From an uncultured Eubacterium sp. (GTDB lineage Bacteria > Bacillota > Clostridia > Lachnospirales > Lachnospiraceae): a stretch of DNA of 61,159 nt. Within the stretch, counting starts at the first letter, position 1; each line of letters opens with the position of its first letter. The translations under genes were made by a program, and so were the position numbers. The stretch covers positions 1 through 61,159 of the forward strand of contig NZ_CAKRAS010000012.1 in the NCBI RefSeq assembly GCF_934295145.1, written 5' to 3'. The notes under the pieces are model-generated. The model did no database searches. It was given only the letters and a program-made list of their open reading frames with translations, and was not told the DNA's origin. Below are positions 32,936-40,892 of the stretch, in pieces.

Positions 32936-33255
32936 GCCAATTCCTCCGTTTCCTCATAAATAAGTAAATGTTATTACACTAATCTTTCCTATATTAGCAA
33001 AAAAATAAATATCCTGCAAGATAGTATCCGCTGACGGATTTCTATCAACCGAAACCTATCATACACTATTTTAGAGTAAATTACTAGGAGTTTTTGTAAC
33101 TTCCATGGTTACAACAAGTTTTCGTCTTTTTTCCAATAAAAACTTGTCAAATTTGCATAAAAAGAGACAGCAGCTGCATTTCTACAACTACTGTCTGTTT
33201 TTAAGTTCTATTACTTTACTGCCATAAAAGCGAATAACGTACTCTTAGGATTCTC
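32936..33255. other. Gene-free region between secDF and the betaine transporter
   Basis: 320 bp containing the secDF terminator (33159-33203) and the 5' region of permease 1. It has a TTTCGGTTGATAGAAATCCG-type patch and AT-rich DNA, but no recognised riboswitch or convincing promoter. Confidence 0.5.
33159..33203 (-). terminator. Terminator of the SCIFF-secDF operon
   Basis: AGAGACAGCAG (about 33163-33173) pairs with CTACTGTCTGT (about 33188-33198), with A and T runs on the two sides. It lies about 53 nt past the secDF stop on the minus strand. Confidence 0.75.
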
Positions 33256-35412
33256 TTATTTTTTCTTCTTTGAAAATTTTGTCTTAAATACGTACCACAG
33301 TGCGCCTGTGATGCATACGGAAGAATATCCACCGCAGACAACACCAACCATCAGTGGTCCTGCAAATTCACGGATGGAAGATACGCCGAGAATGAAGAGC
33401 ATAAATACCATGATAAAGGTTGTCAGGGAAGTATTAATGCTTCGTGACAATGTCTGTGTGATACTCTTGTTTACAACTTCTTTCAGGTCTGTATCTCTGC
33501 GTCCGCTCTCCAGAGCCAGATTCTCACGGATACGGTCAAAGATAACGATGGTCGCATTGATGGAATAACCTACCAGAGTCAGCATGCAGGCAATAAATGT
33601 ACTTCCGACAGATGTCTGGGATAATGCATAAAATGCCAGTACAACAAGTACATCATGTACCAGAGCAATAACCGCACTGCTTGCGAAACGGATATCTTTA
33701 AACCGGAACCAGATATAGATCAGCATACAGATTGTTGCTATGATCACAGCTACAACCGCATCGCTTCTCATCTCGTTACTGATCGTTGAACTGATATTTG
33801 TAGATGTAATATCACTTTCCTGAACGCCAAAGTTGTCTTCCATTGCGGTTGCCAGCTGTTCACGCTCATCCAGATCCAGTGTTCTTGTCTTGATGATAAT
33901 AGAATTGCTGTCTGCCACTTTCTGTGTCTGTACATTTGCGTCACCAGTTACTTCTTCTACATAAGGAACAATCTGATCATCGATTTCCTCGATGGTATAA
34001 TCTTTGTCGAATGCAACTGTTGTAGCAGTACCGCCCTTAAACTCCATACTGAAGTTCAATGCCTGTCCGTCACCTGCTCTGTGTGCACCCATACCTACAA
34101 ATCCTGCTACGATCACTGCCAGAGAAATTCCGAAAAATATTCCACGTTTTCCAAGGAAGTTGACACTCTTGCCCTCTTTCTTCTCACCATAGAATTTCTT
34201 ATCCTGGAATCCAAGTCCATAAAGTGCTTTTACCAACCATCTGGAAATTACCAATGCGGTAAACATAGAGAATATGATACCGATAGCTAACGTAGCCGCA
34301 AAACCTTTTACGGTACCAGATCCACGCAGACCAAGTACTGCTGCTGCAATCAAAGTAGTGATATTTCCATCAAAAATTGCTGAAAAAGCTTTTTTAAATC
34401 CAGTATCAATAGACTGGGCCACTGAATGTCCGGCTGCTATCTCCTCACGGATACGTGCAAAAATAATGACGTTGGCATCCACCGCCATACCAATAGACAG
34501 GATAATACCTGCGATACCTGGTAAGGTCAGTGTAATGTGATATAAATGTAAAATTGCAAGTATGATACCTGTATAGATCAGCAGTGCAATAGATGCTGCC
34601 AATCCCGGAATACGGTATGCGATCAGCATAAATGCGATAATGATCAGAATACCGATGATTGCTGCCATAATACTTGTTTTGATGGCCTGGGAACCAAGTT
34701 TAGCTCCAACAACTTCAGACTGTAACTCTTCCAGTTCCAGTTTCAGTGCACCGCTTCGGATCTGGGAAGCAAGTGCTTCTGCATCCTCGTAGCTCTTCAT
34801 GCCGCTGATGACAGCCTCGCCGTTTGTGATCTGACTCTCCACCTTCGGATAACTGATACACTCACCATCATAGTAAATTGGAAGTACTTTGTTCAGATAC
34901 TCACCTGTTTTTTCAGAAAAAATCTCAGCTCCCTCGCTGGTCAGTTTTAACTGAACCACATATTTGCTGGAACTTTTTCCGCTTGTATCTGTACCAGCCT
35001 GTGCATCAGCTACCATCTCACCAGTCATGAATGTCTCACCCTCTGTTGTCTTAAACTCCAGAGTACCCGGTGTTCCAAGTTCTTCCAGAATAGCATTGGC
35101 ATCCGATACACCCGGAATCTCTACGGAGATACGGTTATCACCTACCTGATAAACCTCTGCCTCTGTACTGTAAGTCTCGACACGCTTCTGCAGTTTATAT
35201 ACCGTATCACTCATATCCTCTGCAGACGGTGTCTCATCGCCTTTTACCTGGTATGTAATGCTGACACCACCGGCAAGATCCAGACCAAGCTTAACACCTT
35301 TCTCATTGTCCTTTGCCGCGGTACCCTTTACAATACCGTAAGAATAGTAGCCAAGCAGTAACATCGCAATGATCATTACCAGAAAGACTACGACTCCTTT
35401 TTTCTTCTTCAT
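33256..35412 (-). CDS. secDF: Protein translocase subunit SecDF (fused)
   Basis: A 718-residue fusion of SecD and SecF, the proton-driven accessory of the Sec channel. The N-terminal membrane segment 'VVVFLVMIIAMLLLGYYS' is followed by the SecD motif 'GLDLAGGVSITYQV'. Then come the periplasmic-side P1 region, six membrane segments with 'LTLPGIAGIILSIGMAVDANVIIFARIREE', and the SecF half from about residue 420 ('NFSMEFKGGTATTVAF', then 'TLVGYSINATIVIFDRIREN'). It overlaps the SCIFF maturase stop by 4 nt (ATGA). The SecDF/SCIFF association is a recurrent Clostridia arrangement. Confidence 0.95.
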   Translation of the reverse strand: MKKKKGVVVFLVMIIAMLLLGYYSYGIVKGTAAKDNEKGVKLGLDLAGGVSITYQVKGDETPSAEDMSDTVYKLQKRVETYSTEAEVYQVGDNRISVEIPGVSDANAILEELGTPGTLEFKTTEGETFMTGEMVADAQAGTDTSGKSSSKYVVQLKLTSEGAEIFSEKTGEYLNKVLPIYYDGECISYPKVESQITNGEAVISGMKSYEDAEALASQIRSGALKLELEELQSEVVGAKLGSQAIKTSIMAAIIGILIIIAFMLIAYRIPGLAASIALLIYTGIILAILHLYHITLTLPGIAGIILSIGMAVDANVIIFARIREEIAAGHSVAQSIDTGFKKAFSAIFDGNITTLIAAAVLGLRGSGTVKGFAATLAIGIIFSMFTALVISRWLVKALYGLGFQDKKFYGEKKEGKSVNFLGKRGIFFGISLAVIVAGFVGMGAHRAGDGQALNFSMEFKGGTATTVAFDKDYTIEEIDDQIVPYVEEVTGDANVQTQKVADSNSIIIKTRTLDLDEREQLATAMEDNFGVQESDITSTNISSTISNEMRSDAVVAVIIATICMLIYIWFRFKDIRFASSAVIALVHDVLVVLAFYALSQTSVGSTFIACMLTLVGYSINATIVIFDRIRENLALESGRRDTDLKEVVNKSITQTLSRSINTSLTTFIMVFMLFILGVSSIREFAGPLMVGVVCGGYSSVCITGALWYVFKTKFSKKKK

Positions 35413-36776
35413 CCTTCTACCTCCATCTCAGCTTCTGCCGCTTTGATCATGATTGCACATTCAATACGCTTTTTCTGTAGTTCACAGCCAATATCATATG
35501 CATCATTGATATGTCCATGAAAATGATAGGAATTTGCCGCGCATCCGCCGCTGCAATAGAATTTTGCGAAACAGTTTCTGCATTTTTCTTTTGCATAAAC
35601 GTTACAGCATTTGAATTCATCCCGAATATCGGTACGTTTTACGCCGTCCCAGACATTTCCCATCAGGAATTCTTCATTTCCTACAAACTGATGGCAAGGA
35701 TAGAAATCACCCCACGGTGTAACCGCCAGATACTCGGTACCTGAACCACATCCGGATAATCTCTTTGCCACACATGGACCACCCTCTAAATCTATCATAA
35801 AATGGAAGAAATTGAAATCCTTTCCGGCTTTTTTTCTTTCTACCATTTCAGCGGCAAGTTTATCATATTCCGCAAACAGCTTCGGCAGGTCTTCCTCGCG
35901 GAGTGCATACTCCTCAGAATCCTCTGCAACTACCGGCTCAACGGAAATCTGCTTGAACCCAAGGTCTGCCAGATGAAGGACATCATCTGCAAAATCAAGG
36001 TTGTAATGAGTAAAAGTACCACGGACATAATACTTGTCCTGATTACGGCTCTCTGCAAACTGCTGGAATTTCGGCACGATCATATCGTAGCTTCCTTTTC
36101 CATTACGGAACGGTCTCATATGATCGTGTACTTCTTTTCTTCCATCAATACTAAGGACCACGTTCCCCATCTCTTTGTTTGCAAATTCCATCACTTCATC
36201 GTTCAGTAATACACCGTTTGTAGTCAGTGTAAAACGGAATTTCTTGTCATGCAGCTTTTCCTGCTCTCTGCCATATTTTACCAGATCTTTGACAACCTGC
36301 CAGTTCATCAGGGGCTCGCCACCGAAGAAATCCACTTCCAGATTGCGACGGCTTCCGGAATTTTCGATCAGAAAATCCAGTGCTTTCTTTCCAACTTCAT
36401 AACTCATCAGTTCTCTGTGACCATGATATTCGCCTTCTTCTGCAAAGCAATAGCGACAGGCCAGGTTGCAGTCGTGTGCAATGTGCAGGCAAAGTGCCTT
36501 TACAACTGTCGGACGTTTCTTAAAGTCCATAATGTAATTTTCGTATTCGTCTTTTGTAAACAGTTCTCCGTCTTCTGCAAGGGAAGCAACTTCCTCACAG
36601 GCCCCTTTCACTTCTGCCTCGCCGTATTTTCCAGACAGTTCTGCTACAATCTCCTCCGGTGTATGATCTTCGTACAGAGCGATCACATCATAGGAGACAT
36701 CATCTACCACATGGATCGCACCACTGTTTACATCAAGAACAATGTTATAACCATTATTTTTATACTGGTGAACCAA
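35409..36776 (-). CDS. scfB: SCIFF peptide maturase, radical SAM/SPASM
   Basis: A 455-residue radical SAM enzyme that makes thioether links in the SCIFF (six-cysteine) peptide. An N-terminal RiPP recognition-like region ('YNIVLDVNSGAIHVVDDVSYDVIALY') is followed by the [4Fe-4S] motif C-x3-C-x2-C ('HDCNLACRYCF', near residue 105) and the C-terminal SPASM cysteines ('CGSGTEYLAVTPWGDFYPCHQF', 'CNVYAKEKCRNCFAKFYCSGGC', final 'DIGCELQKKR'). The start is a TTG preceded by AGAGG; no ATG is possible in the right place. The precursor gene is 174 nt upstream and secDF overlaps downstream. Confidence 0.93.
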   Translation of the reverse strand: MVHQYKNNGYNIVLDVNSGAIHVVDDVSYDVIALYEDHTPEEIVAELSGKYGEAEVKGACEEVASLAEDGELFTKDEYENYIMDFKKRPTVVKALCLHIAHDCNLACRYCFAEEGEYHGHRELMSYEVGKKALDFLIENSGSRRNLEVDFFGGEPLMNWQVVKDLVKYGREQEKLHDKKFRFTLTTNGVLLNDEVMEFANKEMGNVVLSIDGRKEVHDHMRPFRNGKGSYDMIVPKFQQFAESRNQDKYYVRGTFTHYNLDFADDVLHLADLGFKQISVEPVVAEDSEEYALREEDLPKLFAEYDKLAAEMVERKKAGKDFNFFHFMIDLEGGPCVAKRLSGCGSGTEYLAVTPWGDFYPCHQFVGNEEFLMGNVWDGVKRTDIRDEFKCCNVYAKEKCRNCFAKFYCSGGCAANSYHFHGHINDAYDIGCELQKKRIECAIMIKAAEAEMEVEG

Positions 36777-36902
36777 ATGTAGTTCCTCTCTTTCTATATT
36801 TCTATATTAAAATCAGCGCAAATAGCTGCTGTTTTCTTCTTAAGCCTAAGCGGAAACTCCCACTTTTTGTAAATGGCGATTTTCCTTTAAACGTGCAAAT
36901 GA

Positions 36903-36922
36903 CCGCATGCCTTAGCATACGG
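36903..36922 (-). promoter_or_regulatory. Hairpin between SCIFF precursor and maturase
   Basis: CCGCATGC-CTTA-GCATACGG, one mismatch, with no T run. It sits 29 nt after the precursor stop and could set the ratio of peptide to maturase, for example by protecting the precursor mRNA. Confidence 0.5.
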
Positions 36923-36950
36923 CCCTTTGTGTATCATTTACTTATTCTTC

Positions 36951-37091
36951 TTATTTGTGCTCGCAGCTCTGGTTTCCTACTGTACAGGAAGTTTTGCAAG
37001 CAGACTGGCATGATGTCTGGCACTCACCGCATCCGCCTTTTTTTACTGTGTTCTGTAATCTTTTTGTATTTAATGTTTTTACGTGTTTCAT
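36951..37091 (-). CDS. scfA: SCIFF RiPP precursor peptide (six cysteines in 46 residues)
   Basis: A 46-residue peptide. Leader-like N-terminus 'MKHVKTLNTKRLQNTVKKGG', then a Cys-rich core with Cys at positions 21, 24, 28, 32, 36 and 43, ending 'QSCEHK'. This is the ranthipeptide precursor family found across Clostridia: the maturase encoded downstream forms Cys-to-non-alpha-carbon thioethers in it. The ATG is preceded by AGGAGA (GAAAGGAGATTTCGGAAG) at about 10 nt. It lies between the TIGR04086 gene and the maturase. The product's biological role is still not established. Confidence 0.93.
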   Translation of the reverse strand: MKHVKTLNTKRLQNTVKKGGCGECQTSCQSACKTSCTVGNQSCEHK

Positions 37092-37177
37092 CTTCCGAAA
37101 TCTCCTTTCTTCTTACATATGTCAGAAGTATACCATATTTTCTACTATAAAGAAAGAGTTTTTTTCCTCTGAACGGT

Positions 37178-37552
37178 TCAGCTGACCATGCCGCCGATCA
37201 TTCCGGCCCCCATGCACATCAGCAACGTCATTGCCATATGCAATCCATCCGAAGTTAATCCCCGGTTCATCAGCACAGATCCAATCATCAACACCAGAAA
37301 ATATGCTGCCCCCACCATGATTCCCCATAAAAACTTTCTGCGCTTCATTCTCTTTCCAATGATAATTCCACCAAGCAGCCCTGACACCACATAGATCACC
37401 ATGATTCCAATGGTCACGATGTTTTCCGTCAGTTCCATTTTATAAAGAAGAAACGCCAGCAAAAACAGTGCTGCTCCCGTCACTATGTACATGATCAGTA
37501 ATGTGCTCAGTACTTTCCATACAATTTTGTTATTTCCTTCCGTTCGTTCCAT
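37178..37552 (-). CDS. TIGR04086-family membrane protein
   Basis: A 124-residue protein with four predicted membrane segments ('VLSTLLIMYIVTGAALFLLAFLLY', 'IVTIGIMVIYVVSGLLGGIIIG', 'FLWGIMVGAAYFLVLMIGSVLM', 'MAMTLLMCMGAGMIGGMVS') and a Gly-rich 'GGIIIGKRMKRRKFLWG' loop. The family is typically found near the SCIFF/Sec genes of Clostridia, as here. It is first in the four-gene minus-strand group TIGR04086-scfA-scfB-secDF. Function unknown; a membrane partner of secretion or of the SCIFF product is inference. Confidence 0.85.
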   Translation of the reverse strand: MERTEGNNKIVWKVLSTLLIMYIVTGAALFLLAFLLYKMELTENIVTIGIMVIYVVSGLLGGIIIGKRMKRRKFLWGIMVGAAYFLVLMIGSVLMNRGLTSDGLHMAMTLLMCMGAGMIGGMVS

Positions 37553-37751
37553 GTTTTTTTCCTCCCATTTATACTATATATTCGGACAATTCACTGGATA
37601 GAACCTCTTTTTTCCACAACAATCCCTTGAAAATTTCATCCGTTTCCTGTAATATAAAGAATAAAAATTGTAATCCCCGGCATTTTGGGCAGATAATCTG
37701 TGACATGCTGTGCTTACAAGTAACATATTTATTTAGAGAGGTGAATTATTT

Positions 37752-39035
37752 TTGGACATAAGTTCCGCAATACAATTAATCATACTGGTCATTCTATTGG
37801 CTCTGTCAGCTTTCTTTTCCTCATCGGAAACAGCGCTGACCACCGTAAACCGCATTCGCATGCGCTCATTGGCTGAGGAAGGAAACAAACGTGCCGACAA
37901 AGTACTGAAAATCACAGATGATTCTGCAAAGATGCTCAGTGCAATCCTGATTGGCAATAATGTGGTCAACCTGACTGCTTCTTCTCTGGCTACCGCCCTT
38001 GCCATTCGTATTTTTGGCAATGCCGGTGCCGGAATTGCTACCGGAATCCTGACGGTACTGATCCTGATCTTCGGTGAGATTTCTCCAAAAACCATGGCCA
38101 CCCTGCGAGCTGAAAAGATCTCCCTGCGGTTTTGTAACGTCATCTGGCTTCTGATGAAAATACTGACTCCGGTTATCTTTCTCATCAATCATCTGTCCAT
38201 GCTTGTACTCCGACTCCTTGGTGTCAAAGCTTCCGAAGGAAGGCAGGCCATGACAGAAAGTGAACTGCGTACCATCGTGGATGTCAGTCACGAATCCGGT
38301 GTTATTGAGTCCGAAGAAAAAGAAATGATCAACAATGTGTTTGATTTTGGTGATGCCCTTGCGAAAGAAGTCATGGTGCCACGTATCGACATGACCTTTG
38401 CACATGTGGATAACACCTATGATGAGATTCTGGATATTTTCCGGGAGGACCGTTTTACACGACTTCCGGTTTACGAGGAAACCACAGACGATGTCATCGG
38501 TATTTTAAATATCAAAGATCTGCTTCTCTGTGACCGTGAACATTTTTCTGTGCGGAATCTGATGAGGGAACCCTACTTTACTTATGAGCACAAACATACC
38601 GCAGATCTGTTGGTGGAAATGCGAAATTCTTCCATCAACATTGCCATCGTGCTGGATGAATATGGTACGACCGCCGGTCTGCTGACACTGGAAGATCTGA
38701 TTGAAGAAATCGTCGGAGAGATCCGTGATGAATATGACTATGACGAAGAAGATCCGATTCAGAAAATCTCAGATCATGAATATCTGGTGGAAGGTTCCAT
38801 GAATCTGGAAGATTTCAGTGATACGTTAAACCTGCATCTGGAGTCCGATGATTATGATTCCATCGGCGGTTATATGATCGGTCTGTTAGATCATCTGCCA
38901 AAGATTCGGGAATCTATTACGACACCGGATGGTATTTTCCTGCAGGTACGTACGAAAAATAAGCATCGAATTGAAAAAATATATGTACGGCTTCCGGAAA
39001 ATGATGATTCTTCCGCAACAAACAATATCAACTAA
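37752..39035 (+). CDS. CNNM/CorC-type (hemolysin family) transporter with CBS domains
   Basis: A 427-residue protein: a DUF21 membrane domain at residues 1-190 ('LIILVILLALSAFFSSSETALTTVNRIRMRSLAEEG', 'FGEISPKTMATLRAEKISL'), a CBS pair at about 205-330 ('VMVPRIDMTFAH', 'GIVLDEYGTTAGLLTLEDLIEEIVGEI'-like), and a CorC_HlyC domain at the end ('YLVEGSMNLEDF', 'DSIGGYMIGLLDHLPK'). It is probably a Mg2+/divalent cation efflux or homeostasis protein. TTG start at 37752 with AGAGAGGTGA upstream; there is no alternative ATG before the first membrane segment. It is convergent with ilvE across a bidirectional terminator. Confidence 0.88.
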   Translation: MDISSAIQLIILVILLALSAFFSSSETALTTVNRIRMRSLAEEGNKRADKVLKITDDSAKMLSAILIGNNVVNLTASSLATALAIRIFGNAGAGIATGILTVLILIFGEISPKTMATLRAEKISLRFCNVIWLLMKILTPVIFLINHLSMLVLRLLGVKASEGRQAMTESELRTIVDVSHESGVIESEEKEMINNVFDFGDALAKEVMVPRIDMTFAHVDNTYDEILDIFREDRFTRLPVYEETTDDVIGILNIKDLLLCDREHFSVRNLMREPYFTYEHKHTADLLVEMRNSSINIAIVLDEYGTTAGLLTLEDLIEEIVGEIRDEYDYDEEDPIQKISDHEYLVEGSMNLEDFSDTLNLHLESDDYDSIGGYMIGLLDHLPKIRESITTPDGIFLQVRTKNKHRIEKIYVRLPENDDSSATNNIN

Positions 39036-39069
39036 ATAGTTGCCATGCAGCTTATCAGCTTAAAAAGTA

Positions 39070-39122
39070 AAAAAAGAGATTTCCTTATGGTTCATATAAA
39101 ACCACACGGAAATCTCTTTTTT
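39070..39122. terminator. Bidirectional terminator between the CorC-like gene and ilvE
   Basis: AAAAAAGAGATTTCC (39070-39084) pairs perfectly with GGAAATCTCTTTTTT (39108-39122) between two convergent genes. Confidence 0.85.
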
Positions 39123-39168
39123 ATAGTTACATTTATTTTTTATCAATATCACATTTTTCTGTTATTGA

Positions 39169-40194
39169 TTACTCAATTACGTGAATCCATCCTTCCGGAG
39201 CTTCAATCTTTCCTTCCTGGATATCAACCAATGTTTCACGCAGTTTGGACAGAATCGGTCCCATCTCATCCATACCACTTGCAAAACAGATATCACGACC
39301 ATGATCAACGATCTTTCCAATCGGAGAAATAACTGCTGCCGTACCGCACAAACCACATTCTACAAAGTTCGGTACTTCATCCAGATATACTTCTCTCTGC
39401 TCTACTTCCAGTCCAAGATAATGCTCAGCCACATACATCAGAGAACGGCGTGTGATAGACGGCAGGATACTGTCGGACTTCGGTGTTACGATCTTATTGT
39501 CTTTTGTAACAAATAAGAAGTTTGCTCCACCTGTCTCCTCAACTTTCGTACGGGTTGCAGCATCCAGATACATATTCTCAGCGTATCCTTCTTCATGAGC
39601 AGTTACGATTGCATGTAAGCTCATTGCATAGTTTAATCCGGCTTTGATATGGCCTGTTCCGTGAGGAGCTGCTCGGTCAAAATCTGTCACGCGGATGGTT
39701 AACGGTTTTACGCCGCCTTTGAAATATGGTCCAACCGGTGTGGTCAGTACACGGAACTGATACTCCTGCGCCGGTTTTACACCGATAACAGGGCTGCTTC
39801 CAAACATGTACGGACGAATGTAAAGTGTTGCGCCTGTACCATATGGTGGAACATATGCAAAGTTCGCTTTTACCGTTTTTTCTACAGCCTCAATGAATTT
39901 GTCTTCCGGATAAACAGGCATTTCCAGTCTTCTCGCAGAATCTGCCATACGAGATGCATTTAAGTCCGGGCGGAAGATTACTACTTTTCCGTCTACAGTT
40001 GTATATGCTTTTAATCCTTCAAAAACAGTCTGTGCATACTGTAATACACCTGCACACTCATTTAATACTATGTTTGCATCCTCAGTCAGTGTTCCCTCGT
40101 CCCATGCACCATCTTTATAATTTGCTACGAAACGTTTGTCCGTTTCACGATATCCAAAGTCCAGGTTTTCCCAATCGATATTCTTCTTTTCCAC
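39169..40194 (-). CDS. ilvE: Branched-chain amino acid aminotransferase
   Basis: A 341-residue class IV PLP aminotransferase. It starts 'DWENLDFGYRETDKRFVANYKDG' as in type II BCATs. The PLP lysine is in 'HGTGHIKAGLNYAMSL' and the cofactor-phosphate segment is 'ECGLCGTAAVISPIG'. It catalyses the last step of valine, leucine and isoleucine synthesis with glutamate. It is separated by 185 bp from ilvN, with a candidate promoter in between, so it is expressed on its own as well as being placed next to ilvBN. Confidence 0.95.
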   Translation of the reverse strand: MEKKNIDWENLDFGYRETDKRFVANYKDGAWDEGTLTEDANIVLNECAGVLQYAQTVFEGLKAYTTVDGKVVIFRPDLNASRMADSARRLEMPVYPEDKFIEAVEKTVKANFAYVPPYGTGATLYIRPYMFGSSPVIGVKPAQEYQFRVLTTPVGPYFKGGVKPLTIRVTDFDRAAPHGTGHIKAGLNYAMSLHAIVTAHEEGYAENMYLDAATRTKVEETGGANFLFVTKDNKIVTPKSDSILPSITRRSLMYVAEHYLGLEVEQREVYLDEVPNFVECGLCGTAAVISPIGKIVDHGRDICFASGMDEMGPILSKLRETLVDIQEGKIEAPEGWIHVIE

Positions 40195-40271
40195 TGTGAT
40201 ATCCTTCTTTCTTATCTATTTTGCAGTTTCACATTCTCATTCCTGCATTTCTAGCTTTTTCTATATGTATT

Positions 40272-40300
40272 GTTATACAGCAAATCATATAGCATTTCCA
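40272..40300 (-). promoter_or_regulatory. Candidate promoter of ilvE
   Basis: On the minus strand TGGAAA (40295-40300), 17 nt, then TATAAC (40272-40277), about 77 nt before the ilvE start. Confidence 0.4.
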
Positions 40301-40379
40301 GTATTTTTTCGCAAAATGCATGCATATTTTTCATGTATTTCATTTGCAAGATGAATTTATTTGCATTTAATGATTCACC

Positions 40380-40877
40380 TTATCTGCAGGAAGTGCCGAT
40401 AGATTCAATTGCAACTGCTCCACCACGCACGATTTCCACACTCTGAAACCGCTGTTTTAATAAGGCAATCAGCTCATTGTTTCTGCGTTCTGTCAACTTG
40501 CACTCTAAAAGTACGCTGTCCATTCCGATATCTGCTGTCTCCACATGAAATACTTCTGCAATGCGAAACACTTCTGCCTTATCGGTATTGCTCAGTTTTT
40601 TCACCTTGGCGAACATGATCTCTTTCATATGTATCGGTACATCTGTCAGATCCATAACTTTGATAACCTCGACCATACGGTTTAACTGCTTTTTGATCTG
40701 CTCAAAAGTAATGTCATCGCACATGGTGCTGATGGTGATTCTGGAAGTATCCTCATCCTCCGTCGTACCTACGGTCAGACTTTTCAGGTTATAAGATTTT
40801 CCTGCAAATAAACCGGAGATTTTTGCAAGAACACCAACCTGGTTTTCTACATATAATGCAATCCATCTGTCTTTCAT
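40380..40877 (-). CDS. ilvN: Acetolactate synthase small (regulatory) subunit
   Basis: A 165-residue protein with the N-terminal ACT domain 'WIALYVENQVGVLAKISGLFAGKSYNLKSLTVGTTED' (valine-binding, feedback inhibition) and the C-terminal ALS_ss domain ('VFHVETADIGMDSVLLECKLTERRNNELIALL'). ATG at 40877 is preferred to the one at 40883, because GAGGAGGAG is then 8-9 nt away. It follows ilvB with the ribosome-binding site overlapping the ilvB stop. Confidence 0.93.
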   Translation of the reverse strand: MKDRWIALYVENQVGVLAKISGLFAGKSYNLKSLTVGTTEDEDTSRITISTMCDDITFEQIKKQLNRMVEVIKVMDLTDVPIHMKEIMFAKVKKLSNTDKAEVFRIAEVFHVETADIGMDSVLLECKLTERRNNELIALLKQRFQSVEIVRGGAVAIESIGTSCR

Positions 40878-40892
40878 TGCCATTCTCCTCCT

